Assembly (NCBI GenBank): GCA_913776675.1
Contig: CAJYRE010000052.1
Coordinates: forward strand, 1 to 5,896
DNA: 5,896 bases
Direction of reading: 5' to 3'
From: Rhizobiaceae bacterium
Lineage (GTDB): Bacteria; Pseudomonadota; Alphaproteobacteria; Rhizobiales; Rhizobiaceae
Shown: piece after piece, positions 1-5,896 of the stretch
Position numbering within the stretch: the first letter of the stretch is position 1
Layout: each line of letters starts with the position of its first letter
The notes under the pieces: generated by a model
Seen by the model: the letters and a program-made list of their open reading frames with translations, nothing else
The model's database searches: none
Told to the model about the DNA's origin: nothing
Program-made: the position numbers and the translations under genes

Positions 1-1545
1 ATGCTGGAAACCTACCGCACCGGGCGGGGCGGTTTTCGGGTGCGGGCCAAATGGGAAACGGAAGATCTGGGCCGAGGTGGCTATCAGATCATTGTCACTG
101 AAATTCCTTTTCAGGTGCAGAAGTCACGCCTGATTGAGAAGATCGCCGAGTTGCTGATCGCCAAGCGTCTGCCTTTGCTGGAAGATATTCGGGATGAATC
201 GGCTGAAGATGTCCGTCTGGTGCTGGTGCCCAAAAGCCGCACGGTTGATCCGACAATTTTGATGGAATCGCTTTTCAAGCTCACCGAGCTGGAAAATCGT
301 ATTCCCATGAATATGAATGTGCTGTCACAAGGCAAAGTGCCAAGGGTGATGGCGCTCAACGAGGTGCTGAGCGAATGGCTGGCGCATCGCAAGGATGTGC
401 TGGTGCGTCGCTCCAGCTTCCGGCTGGCCGCCATTGACCGGCGGCTGGAAATTCTGGGTGGCTTGCTGATTGCCTATCTCAATCTGGATGAGGTGATCCG
501 CATTATCCGGGAAGAGGATGAGGCCAAGGAGGCACTGATTGCCCGCTTTGCTCTGACGGATAATCAGGCCGAGGCTATTCTCAATATGCGGCTTCGCAAT
601 TTGCGCAAGCTGGAAGAATTCGAGATTCGCAAGGAGCATGAAACGCTGTCGGCTGAAAAGGCCGAGCTGGAGAAGCTTCTGGGCTCCGATGATCTGCAAT
701 GGCAAACGATTGCCGCAGAGATTGCCGAGGTCAAAAAGAAATATGCCAAGGTGACAGAGCTTGGTCGTCGTCGCACCCTGTTTGCCAATGCGCCGGAGGC
801 GGACATTGAGGCCATCCAGCAAGCGATGATCGAGAAAGAACCGATCACCGTGGTGATCTCCGAAAAGGGCTGGATCAGGGCGCTGAAGGGGCATAGTTCA
901 GACACATCAACGCTGACCTTCAAGGAAGGCGATGGGCTGCGTGTTGCCTTCCCGGCGCAGACAACGGACAAGATCCTGCTCGTTACCACCGGCGGCAAGG
1001 TTTACACGCTGGGCGGCGACAAATTGCCGGGTGGTCGCGGACATGGCGAGCCGTTGCGCATCATGGTGGATATGGAAAATGATCAGGACGTGCTGACGGC
1101 CTTTGTGCATGACCCATCGCGTAAGCTGATGTTTGCCTCCACTGCGGGCAACGGCTTTATTGTGGCGGAGAGCGATATTGTTGCCAACACCCGCAAGGGC
1201 AAGCAGGTGATGAATGTCGCCATGCCCGACGAAGCCAAGCTGGTGGTACCTGTCTCTGGTGATCACGTGGCAGTTGTTGGCGAAAATCGCAAGCTGGTCG
1301 TGTTCCCGCTCGCGCAAATTCCAGAAATGAGCCGAGGCAAGGGTGTGCGGCTGCAGCGCTATAAGGATGGCGGTATTTCCGACATCAAGTTCTTTGCGAT
1401 CGCTTCCGGTCTCACATGGGAAGATAGTGCTGGCCGGGTGTTTACTAAAACCAAGGATGAATTGCTGGAGTGGCTGAGTGACCGTGCAGCCGCAGGGCGG
1501 CCAGTGCCCAAGGGATTCCCACGCAGTGGAAAATTCAATGGCTAA
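1..1545 (+). CDS. parC: DNA topoisomerase IV subunit A, C-terminal part (5' truncated by window edge)
   Basis: ParC is the DNA-breaking and rejoining subunit of the ParC2ParE2 type IIA topoisomerase, which unlinks daughter chromosomes and relaxes supercoils in the cytoplasm. The window holds 514 codons. Against a usual ParC length of about 750 residues, roughly the first 240 are outside, including the winged-helix domain with the catalytic tyrosine and the quinolone-resistance region. The ATG at base 1 is therefore an internal methionine, not the start. Visible parts are the rest of the tower domain (about residues 1-140), the long helices and C-gate with the family string [16 protein letters not shown] near 156-171 and [19 protein letters not shown] near 190-208, then a degenerate beta-pinwheel (about 280-480). 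Pinwheel landmarks include [18 protein letters not shown] and [10 protein letters not shown] see no classical GyrA box (QRRGGKG), and the pinwheel strings match ParC better than GyrA. It stops with TAA and is followed by a terminator. The next gene is convergent. Confidence 0.96.
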   Translation: MLETYRTGRGGFRVRAKWETEDLGRGGYQIIVTEIPFQVQKSRLIEKIAELLIAKRLPLLEDIRDESAEDVRLVLVPKSRTVDPTILMESLFKLTELENRIPMNMNVLSQGKVPRVMALNEVLSEWLAHRKDVLVRRSSFRLAAIDRRLEILGGLLIAYLNLDEVIRIIREEDEAKEALIARFALTDNQAEAILNMRLRNLRKLEEFEIRKEHETLSAEKAELEKLLGSDDLQWQTIAAEIAEVKKKYAKVTELGRRRTLFANAPEADIEAIQQAMIEKEPITVVISEKGWIRALKGHSSDTSTLTFKEGDGLRVAFPAQTTDKILLVTTGGKVYTLGGDKLPGGRGHGEPLRIMVDMENDQDVLTAFVHDPSRKLMFASTAGNGFIVAESDIVANTRKGKQVMNVAMPDEAKLVVPVSGDHVAVVGENRKLVVFPLAQIPEMSRGKGVRLQRYKDGGISDIKFFAIASGLTWEDSAGRVFTKTKDELLEWLSDRAAAGRPVPKGFPRSGKFNG

Positions 1546-1597
1546 GACGAAGTGGTATTGAAACGTTTTCTTGGCGTTTTGCTTTAATGGCGTATAG

Positions 1598-1631
1598 GGC
1601 CTGTCAGGTTTCTCAACCTGGCAGGCCTTTT
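1598..1631 (+). terminator. Intrinsic terminator of parC
   Basis: The arms at 1598-1610 and 1615-1627 pair over 13 bp with a single G-U wobble around the four-base loop TCTC, and TTTT follows at 1628-1631. The hairpin begins 52 bases after the parC stop. On the opposite strand the bases after the hairpin are not T-rich, so it looks directional for parC. It may still act partly on the convergent gene ending at 1650. Confidence 0.9.
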
Positions 1632-1649
1632 GGGTATTTATAATCGTTT

Positions 1650-3692
1650 TCAGGCCAGCAGCCGTGATTTAAAGGAGTCAAGCGGTGAGGGGTGGCCCAG
1701 ATAGTAGCCCTGAACATAATCTATTTTGAGCTGTTGCATCAGTTTTAACTGCTCTTCCATTTCTATCCCTTCCACCAGAATTTTATGGCCGCGATTGCGC
1801 ACCAAGCTGATGATGTCCTTGAGCAAGGCACCACCGCGCTCGGTTTCAACGTTCAGCAGGAAGGAACGGTCAATTTTCACAGTGTCAAAATTGAAAAGCC
1901 GCAACCAGGAGAGGCCGGCAAAGCCTGTTCCAAAGTCATCCAGCCATATGCGAATGCCCATGGCTTCCAGATCCTTAAGGCAGCTCAGAACAACCGATTG
2001 GCGGTCCATATTGATGCCTTCGGTGATCTCGAAGGCACGACGATGGCCCTCAACCCCGGTTTCCGCGAGAATTTCTGCAACTCTGGCGGCAAAGCCTTTG
2101 ATCTTGAGCTGAATGGGCGAAACATTGACGCTGACAGTGGGGGCGGCGTCAGAAACAAGAATATCATGACAGGCCTGACGAATGCTCCAAAGGCCGATGT
2201 CCAAAATGGAGCCGGTGCGTTCTGCAATGGGAATGAACACCGCAGGCGAAACATGGGATCCATCCAGAAGCTTCAGGCGCATCAGCGCTTCTGCGGCATC
2301 AATCTCCCCGGTCTCTACATTCAAAATTGGCTGGTAAACCAAAGAAATCAAATTGTTGGAAATAGCGACACGCAAAAGTGCGGCAATATGCTCATTGTCA
2401 TCGCCTGTGAGCGGATCGGCGGGATCAAAGATACGCACACAGTTGCGCCCGTTGGCTTTCGCAGAATAGAGCGCACGATCTGCTTCTGTAATCAGCTTTT
2501 CCAGTCGTGCATCCAGTTGTTCTCGCGTAAAGGCGGCACCGACGCTGACCGTGACAATCGACAGGCCATCCTTGCGTTGATCATGGGCCAGCGCCATGTC
2601 TTCAACGGTTTTGCGAATGATTTCAGCAAGCCGGGTCACATCTTCACGATTGACCAACGGGGCCACAACAATAAATTCTTCACCGCCATAGCGTCCCAAA
2701 GAGGCGTTGAACGGTATCAGAGCGTTTTTCAAGGCGTTGGCAACCAGCACCAGGCAGTGATCACCAGCCTGATGTCCGTAAAAGTCATTGTATTTTTTAA
2801 AGAAATCAACATCAACAAGGATGGCGGCAAAGCCCGCCGATCCGTTTTGCCACTCATTCCAGCTATCGCGCAGACGCTGGTCGATAGCGCGCCGGTTATC
2901 AACGCCGGTTAGGTAATCGGTATTGGAGAGCCGGAGCAAAGCTTTGCCGCGTTCAGTGGCTTCACGGTTTTGCTCCTTGGCTTCCAGAGCGTTGAGATAA
3001 ACCTGAAAACGCTCTCTGTTCAGCCGTAGGCTGACATAGCTGGTAAACATGAAGCATGAAACATAAAATGTGCCAAAGGCCGTGATATAGGCATTGTCTG
3101 CGACGGACAGTGAGCTGAGGGACCAGAAAAACAGGCCCAACACGCAGCTCGACGTCACAATCGAGAGCTTGATGTTGAACCCGAAAAACAGATTCGCACT
3201 CATCATGAACAGGCTACCAAACACCATATAATAGCGAAAATTATCGGTTTGGGATGTCATGGATGCTGGATAAAGCCAGGCAAAATAACTTAGGACCAAA
3301 GCCAGTGCGCAGGTTATGTCAAACGTTTCAGATCTGACTTTGAGGTAGAAAAAACCTTCGATAAGCAGCAGACCAATCACGGTGATAAGGAAACGACTGA
3401 GAATCACCGTTTTAGCGACATCGGCAATCAACAGAATATCGGTAATCGAAAACGCCATATAAATAACAGCCGCTTCCCAGATACCATGGCGTGCCGCAGC
3501 AAGACGTTCGACTTGCGTCTGTTCTTTAAACAGCTTCACGATCTCAGCATGCCGTTCCTTGTCTAGAATTTCACGCCGATCTGTAGGGCTTGTGTCGCGC
3601 CTCGTTTGTGTCATGCAGGGGTCCATCGATTTTTGCCGATTGAATGGAAATAACCCATTTCCTTCAAGTTTAGCCCTCGAAATACTCAACAT
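1650..3692 (-). CDS. Membrane-anchored GGDEF-EAL protein (putative diguanylate cyclase / c-di-GMP phosphodiesterase)
   Basis: This 680-residue protein combines a membrane sensor-like region with both c-di-GMP enzymes. By eye there are six hydrophobic segments (about 71-92, 95-117, 124-143, 153-172, 174-195, 201-221), then a charged, probably coiled-coil linker (225-255). The GGDEF domain (about 256-420) has the DxLTGxxNRR opening (259-268), the metal-binding DVDFFK stretch (294-299), YGHxxGD (305-311) and an intact GGEEF active site (336-340). The place where an inhibitory RxxD I-site would lie reads PFNA, so product inhibition by that route is unlikely. The EAL domain (about 435-675) keeps EAL (468-470), N523, EITE (555-558), DDFGTG (585-590), K606, E641 and QG (661-662), so it looks able to hydrolyse c-di-GMP. 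Which activity dominates cannot be told. The start is uncertain: M1 has no clear ribosome-binding site, and M23 (3626) and M27 (3614) are alternatives. I do not recognise the membrane domain as a named sensor family. Confidence 0.93.
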   Translation of the reverse strand: MLSISRAKLEGNGLFPFNRQKSMDPCMTQTRRDTSPTDRREILDKERHAEIVKLFKEQTQVERLAAARHGIWEAAVIYMAFSITDILLIADVAKTVILSRFLITVIGLLLIEGFFYLKVRSETFDITCALALVLSYFAWLYPASMTSQTDNFRYYMVFGSLFMMSANLFFGFNIKLSIVTSSCVLGLFFWSLSSLSVADNAYITAFGTFYVSCFMFTSYVSLRLNRERFQVYLNALEAKEQNREATERGKALLRLSNTDYLTGVDNRRAIDQRLRDSWNEWQNGSAGFAAILVDVDFFKKYNDFYGHQAGDHCLVLVANALKNALIPFNASLGRYGGEEFIVVAPLVNREDVTRLAEIIRKTVEDMALAHDQRKDGLSIVTVSVGAAFTREQLDARLEKLITEADRALYSAKANGRNCVRIFDPADPLTGDDNEHIAALLRVAISNNLISLVYQPILNVETGEIDAAEALMRLKLLDGSHVSPAVFIPIAERTGSILDIGLWSIRQACHDILVSDAAPTVSVNVSPIQLKIKGFAARVAEILAETGVEGHRRAFEITEGINMDRQSVVLSCLKDLEAMGIRIWLDDFGTGFAGLSWLRLFNFDTVKIDRSFLLNVETERGGALLKDIISLVRNRGHKILVEGIEMEEQLKLMQQLKIDYVQGYYLGHPSPLDSFKSRLLA

Positions 3693-3834
3693 AACAAAGA
3701 TTTTTTTTTATTTAAATTTTGGATGGGAGAAATTCCATATTCGTAAAGTAATGAAGAGATTTTATCGGTAGCGTGAATGGTATTTGATGGAGCCGATACA
3801 GTTTTTCCGTGTATTTTTAGATCAAGCTTATGTT

Positions 3835-3864
3835 TTGAAAATCAGTTCTGATAGAGGCGATATT
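3835..3864 (+). promoter_or_regulatory. Candidate sigma-70-type promoter for the methyltransferase gene
   Basis: TTGAAA at 3835-3840 (5 of 6 to the TTGACA consensus) and GATATT at 3859-3864 (4 of 6 to TATAAT) are separated by 18 bases and lie about 65 bases before the start codon. Two small dyads sit on it: ATCAG-TT-CTGAT at 3841-3852 in the spacer, and TCCGA-A-TCGGA at 3864-3874 at the edge of the -10. These could be operator half-sites, but in AT-rich DNA such matches arise easily by chance. Confidence 0.3.
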
Positions 3865-3915
3865 CCGAATCGGATTTTATGGTTAATAAAAATATTGTTA
3901 GTTTCATCAATATTA

Positions 3916-3920
3916 AAGGT
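3916..3920 (+). promoter_or_regulatory. Ribosome-binding site of the methyltransferase gene
   Basis: AAGGT lies 8 bases before the ATG at 3929, at normal spacing. It supports that start over the overlapping out-of-frame ATGs upstream. Confidence 0.6.
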
Positions 3921-3928
3921 TAGCCAAT

Positions 3929-4975
3929 ATGAAAGCTATCGAAACAATGCTGGATGGCCAAAGTCTGGTCACTCCTAGCTTAATTGCAGCAGAGGTTTTG
4001 TCTCCATATGCTGAAACTTTGGATGTCAAAAGCAAGTCTGTTGGTGAAGCCCAACTGGCTCTGATCCTTAATCTGGCTCAGCAGCAGATCGATAAATCCG
4101 TTGAACCTGCGCAAATTCATGCAAACCTTGGGTTCAATCTGCATGAGTTGCGTGCCAAATCTTCACCTGCGCTCTGGCAACATCTTATTCCGCTGGCACA
4201 AAATCACCAGATCGCTGACTATTTTCTTCAAGATCCCTTCACCCGCTGGTCTTATGTCAAACCGCGTGGCTATTCTGGCGATGCACAGTTGATTGATTTT
4301 ATTTATGGGCATCCCAGTCTGGACGCAGAAATTGCCAAGGCGTCTCCGATTGGCCTTCAACTTTATGAAACCAACCGTCATTCGCCGGCCTCGATTGCAG
4401 TGCGTGAACGGCGCGATTTGTTGACGCAACATATTGATGAAATCGCCGCGACACGGGGAAAGAATGCTGAAATTCTGACCATTGCGGCGGGTCATCTGCG
4501 TGAAGCCGATCGCTCACGGGCTCTCCAGCAAGAACGTATCAAGCGTTGGGTTGTGTTGGATCAGGACCCACTCAGTGTCGGCTCTGTTCGGCGTGATTTT
4601 TCCGGCACTTGTATTGAGGCGGTCGATGGGTCTGTCCGCAGTCTTTTGACCAATGCCCATGATTTGGGAACCTTCGATCTTGTCTATGCTGCTGGCCTTT
4701 ATGACTATCTGAATGATAAGGTTTCGATCAAGCTAACGCGTAAATGCCTGCAAATGCTGAAACCGAATGGTGTTTTTATCTTTGCGAATTTTGCCGAAAA
4801 CATCATTGCTGATGGCTTTATGGAAACCTTCATGAATTGGGCATTGTTACTGCGCACCGAGCAGGATATGTGGCGCATCATTCACAACAGTGCAGCAAAA
4901 GAACAGTTTTCATCTCAGATACGTTTCGGTGCAAACCGCAATATTGTTTATGGTTTCATTCGCAAACTGTCTTGA
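3929..4975 (+). CDS. Class I SAM-dependent methyltransferase, PhcB-like group (tentative)
   Basis: This 348-residue protein, probably cytoplasmic with no signal peptide or membrane segment, has a helical N-terminal half and a C-terminal Rossmann methyltransferase fold. SAM-binding landmarks are a motif I variant EILTIAAGHLREA (181-193; TIAAGHLRE replaces the usual DxGxGxG), the acidic end of strand 2 in VVLDQDP (208-214), an acidic D233 in AVDGSV, the motif IV region FDLVYAAGLYDYL (249-261) and the LKPNGVFIFANF strand (277-288). The N-terminal half carries KPRGYSGDAQLIDFIYG (111-127) and a basic AVRERRDLL stretch (157-165). From memory, an RGYxGD...IY signature of this kind occurs in methyltransferases annotated as 3-hydroxypalmitic acid methyl ester synthases (PhcB-like), but the substrate here is unknown. 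The gene stands alone: divergent to the GGDEF-EAL gene and convergent to the autotransporter gene. A good ribosome-binding site supports the start. Its GC content is visibly lower than that of parC. Confidence 0.88.
   Translation: MKAIETMLDGQSLVTPSLIAAEVLSPYAETLDVKSKSVGEAQLALILNLAQQQIDKSVEPAQIHANLGFNLHELRAKSSPALWQHLIPLAQNHQIADYFLQDPFTRWSYVKPRGYSGDAQLIDFIYGHPSLDAEIAKASPIGLQLYETNRHSPASIAVRERRDLLTQHIDEIAATRGKNAEILTIAAGHLREADRSRALQQERIKRWVVLDQDPLSVGSVRRDFSGTCIEAVDGSVRSLLTNAHDLGTFDLVYAAGLYDYLNDKVSIKLTRKCLQMLKPNGVFIFANFAENIIADGFMETFMNWALLLRTEQDMWRIIHNSAAKEQFSSQIRFGANRNIVYGFIRKLS
4953..4967 (+). repeat. 15-base direct repeat, copy 1 (inside the methyltransferase 3' end)
   Basis: GTTTCATTCGCAAAC here overlaps the codons for the GFIRKL end of the protein and recurs exactly at 5076-5090, 123 bases downstream. 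Confidence 0.75.
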
Positions 4976-4994
4976 TCGAAAAATCTGTTTTACC

Positions 4995-5009
4995 TGCATC
5001 TCGGATGCA
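4995..5009 (+). other. Small hairpin just after the methyltransferase stop
   Basis: TGCATC and GATGCA form a perfect 6-bp stem around TCG, 20 bases after the stop codon. No T-run follows, so it is not an intrinsic terminator on its own. It could protect the mRNA end or be chance. Confidence 0.3.
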
Positions 5010-5062
5010 TCGTTCCAATAGGATTTCCAGATATTTGGGGGAAATCTGTCTTTCAATTGGTT

Positions 5063-5103
5063 TGAAGGCCTGTCTGTTTCATTCGCAAACAGACAGGCCT
5101 TCA
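5063..5103 (+). terminator. Strong hairpin, probable terminator of the methyltransferase gene
   Basis: The arms 5063-5079 and 5087-5103 pair perfectly over 17 bp around a 7-base loop. The trailing sequence CTCTTTAC is only modestly T-rich, so release may be weaker than at the parC terminator. The stem is symmetrical enough to act in both directions between two convergent genes. The loop and the inner stem contain an exact 15-base copy of the methyltransferase 3' end (4953-4967). Confidence 0.65.
5076..5090 (+). repeat. 15-base direct repeat, copy 2 (loop of the 5063-5103 hairpin)
   Basis: Exact second copy of GTTTCATTCGCAAAC, spanning the loop and the innermost base pairs of the terminator-like hairpin. 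Confidence 0.75.
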
Positions 5104-5160
5104 CTCTTTACACTGTATTGATTGACCCGATGATAGAGCGCAGCGGGAAAGCTTACATCT

Positions 5161-5199
5161 GAGAGACTGTCAGGTTCAGATTGAACAAGACAGCCTCTC
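5161..5199. repeat. Imperfect 18-bp inverted repeat
   Basis: The arms 5161-5178 and 5182-5199 pair with two adjacent mismatches and one G-U wobble around a 3-base spacer (GAT). No T-run follows on either strand, so it is not a standard intrinsic terminator. It lies between two convergent genes and shares the string CTGTCAGGTT (5167-5176) with the parC terminator arm (1601-1610). Confidence 0.6.
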
Positions 5200-5206
5200 G
5201 ATTTCC

Positions 5207-5366
5207 TACAGCGCCTCTCACCAACTATGGCTCACGGCGCTGTAAAACTTTAAATCTGCTGCATCATTTTCCCCTTAAATCGATTCTGATTTAAGGAATT
5301 GTGCAGTAGTTTTCGTTTGTCCACTCGGGAAAACCGGTTTTCACTTTTTGCTGACAAACTTTAGAA
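5207..5366. repeat. Mosaic palindromic intergenic repeat block, Rhizobiales-type
   Basis: Three consecutive hairpin modules are visible. Module A has 9-bp perfect arms TACAGCGCC (5207-5215) and GGCGCTGTA (5236-5244). Module B has an outer stem 5256-5264/5301-5309 (two G-U wobbles) and a perfect inner stem CCTTAAATC (5273-5281) / GATTTAAGG (5288-5296) with a 6-base loop. Module C has outer arms GTTTGTC (5315-5321) and GACAAAC (5353-5359) enclosing the palindrome GAAAACCGGTTTTC (5329-5342) and the trailing CACTTTTTG. From memory, strings of the GCGCTGTA, TTAAATCGATT and AAACCGGTTT(C)CACTTTT kinds are abundant between genes in Rhizobiaceae. Copy number cannot be shown from one window. The block reaches the stop codon of the autotransporter gene at 5361-5363. 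Confidence 0.6.
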
Positions 5367-5896
5367 TCTTTTGCTCACTCTGGCTTGCGCGCCTCCAGAT
5401 TTGTCACCATCGCCTTCCAGGTTGAACAACAGGCCAAAATCAATATTCCATTGGTTTGCTGTTTCGATCGCAATGCCCGTTGAAATCGCACCAAAAGCGC
5501 CGGAACCATTGATGCCGGAGAACCCGCCCGTCAGGCCCACTCTGGGTGTCAGCTTGGTATCATTATCCAGCATGTACTGTCTGGCAATTTCCGCGCCAAG
5601 GCTGACCCGCAACTGTTTGGATGTGAAACCATCCAGCATGAGTGTATCGCCTGCAGAATTGGATAGCGTGTAATCCTTGACCTGCTCGGAGAAGTAGACG
5701 GCGCGCAGTTTGGGGGTCAGCACTGTTGTGTTGTCCAGATACCATTGGCCCTTGATGGCTGTGTCGGCCATCCAGCGTTTGGTATCGAACTTTCCATCCC
5801 AAAAAGCGGTATCGATATTATTTGCCGAACCACCATAGAGAAGGCTTGTATCCCAGAAGACGCCCTTTCCGACTTCGAAAGAGGCATAAGGTCCTG
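5361..5896 (-). CDS. Autotransporter outer-membrane beta-barrel protein, C-terminal end (5' truncated by window edge)
   Basis: The reading frame is open from the right edge of the window to a TAA at 5361-5363, giving 177 complete codons. The ATG at 5771 is internal, since the frame continues upstream with GPYASFEVGKGVFWDTSLLY and no stop. The sequence shows alternating polar/hydrophobic strands broken by short turns, for example around TPKLRAVYFSEQVKDYTL, KQLRVSLGAEIARQYML, TKLTPRVGLTGGFSG and NQWNIDFGLLFNL. It ends in VSKRF; a C-terminal phenylalanine is the usual outer-membrane barrel insertion signal. This fits the last part of a type V autotransporter barrel (normally about 250-300 residues), which anchors an exported passenger domain. 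The passenger, signal peptide and start are all outside, so the protein's job is unknown. It converges on the methyltransferase gene, and its own terminator is not obvious unless the palindromic block serves. Confidence 0.8.
   Translation of the reverse strand, partial: GPYASFEVGKGVFWDTSLLYGGSANNIDTAFWDGKFDTKRWMADTAIKGQWYLDNTTVLTPKLRAVYFSEQVKDYTLSNSAGDTLMLDGFTSKQLRVSLGAEIARQYMLDNDTKLTPRVGLTGGFSGINGSGAFGAISTGIAIETANQWNIDFGLLFNLEGDGDKSGGAQARVSKRF

Larger units (their letters stand above)
3693..3928. promoter_or_regulatory. AT-rich divergent intergenic control region
   Basis: This 236-base gap separates the start regions of the GGDEF-EAL gene (-) and the methyltransferase gene (+), so it must carry promoters for both unless transcription enters from elsewhere. 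It is clearly more AT-rich than the flanking genes and includes a run of nine T at 3701-3709 beside the longest possible start of the GGDEF-EAL gene. I could not pick a convincing minus-strand promoter. Small open frames crossing it on the + strand lack ribosome-binding sites or recognisable products, and I do not call them genes. Confidence 0.65.
4976..5360. other. Hairpin-rich convergent intergenic region without a gene
   Basis: These 385 bases lie between the ends of the methyltransferase and autotransporter genes. They contain the small hairpin at 4995, the 17-bp hairpin at 5063, the imperfect inverted repeat at 5161 and the palindromic block from 5207. The stretch 5104-5160 shows no structure I can name. 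The short open frames crossing the region have no credible ribosome-binding site or product. Confidence 0.7.

Noticed and set aside
1..3. ATG at base 1 considered as the parC start
   Set aside because: The protein from here lacks the whole catalytic N-terminal region and begins inside the ParC tower domain, so the gene is cut by the window edge.
325..1317. Several minus-strand open frames opposite parC
   Set aside because: All lie opposite a strongly conserved ParC reading frame. They are by-products of its codon bias.
1785..2912. Long + strand open frame (375 codons) opposite the GGDEF-EAL gene
   Set aside because: It is antisense to a gene with clear GGDEF and EAL motifs, and its translation has no recognisable domain and an implausible composition.
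3559..3771. 70-codon + strand open frame across the GGDEF-EAL 5' end
   Set aside because: It is antisense to the N-terminal codons and ends in AT-rich promoter DNA, with no recognisable product.
3784..3978. 64-codon + strand open frame overlapping the methyltransferase start
   Set aside because: It has no good ribosome-binding site, runs out of frame into the methyltransferase start, and sits in the promoter region. The AAGGT site fits the ATG at 3929 instead.
4837..5121. Overlapping + and - open frames at the methyltransferase 3' end containing a repeated FHSQT or FANET peptide
   Set aside because: The repeated peptides come only from the 15-base DNA repeat read in other frames. There is no ribosome-binding site or family match.
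5063..5309. Series of hairpins considered as a CRISPR array or integron-type attachment site
   Set aside because: The hairpins differ in sequence and spacing, there are no regular spacers, and no cas or integrase gene is visible.
5769..5771. ATG considered as the start of a 136-residue outer-membrane protein
   Set aside because: The same frame stays open to the window edge with beta-strand-like sequence upstream, so this is an internal methionine of a longer autotransporter.

Overview
The window looks like chromosomal DNA from an alphaproteobacterium, most likely a member of the Rhizobiaceae (Agrobacterium/Allorhizobium/Rhizobium group). This rests on the ParC sequence type, moderate-to-high GC in coding DNA, and a block of palindromic modules near position 5200-5366 that I recall as typical of Rhizobiales intergenic repeats. 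No search could be run, so the genus is inference.

Layout, left to right. (1) The 3' two thirds of parC (topoisomerase IV subunit A) on +, entering from outside the window and ending at 1545, followed by a strong intrinsic terminator at 1598-1631. (2) A convergent gene on -, 1650-3692, encoding an integral-membrane protein with intact GGDEF and EAL domains (c-di-GMP synthesis and breakdown). (3) An AT-rich divergent promoter region, 3693-3928. (4) A lone + gene, 3929-4975, for a class I SAM-dependent methyltransferase whose N-terminal half carries an RGYxGD...IYG signature resembling the PhcB-like (3-hydroxy fatty acid methyl ester) group. (5) A 385-base convergent intergenic region, 4976-5360, packed with hairpins: a 17-bp perfect stem that probably terminates the methyltransferase gene, a second imperfect hairpin, and a three-module palindromic repeat block. 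(6) The C-terminal end of an outer-membrane autotransporter beta-barrel gene on -, 5361-5896, open at the right edge.

parC is housekeeping. The membrane c-di-GMP enzyme, the methyltransferase and the autotransporter are all compatible with signalling or surface behaviour, and the first two share a divergent control region. A functional link among them is only a hypothesis. I see no phage genes, insertion sequence, CRISPR array, tRNA or rRNA. The most notable structure is the hairpin-rich region at 4976-5366, including an exact 15-base copy of the methyltransferase 3' end sitting in the terminator loop.
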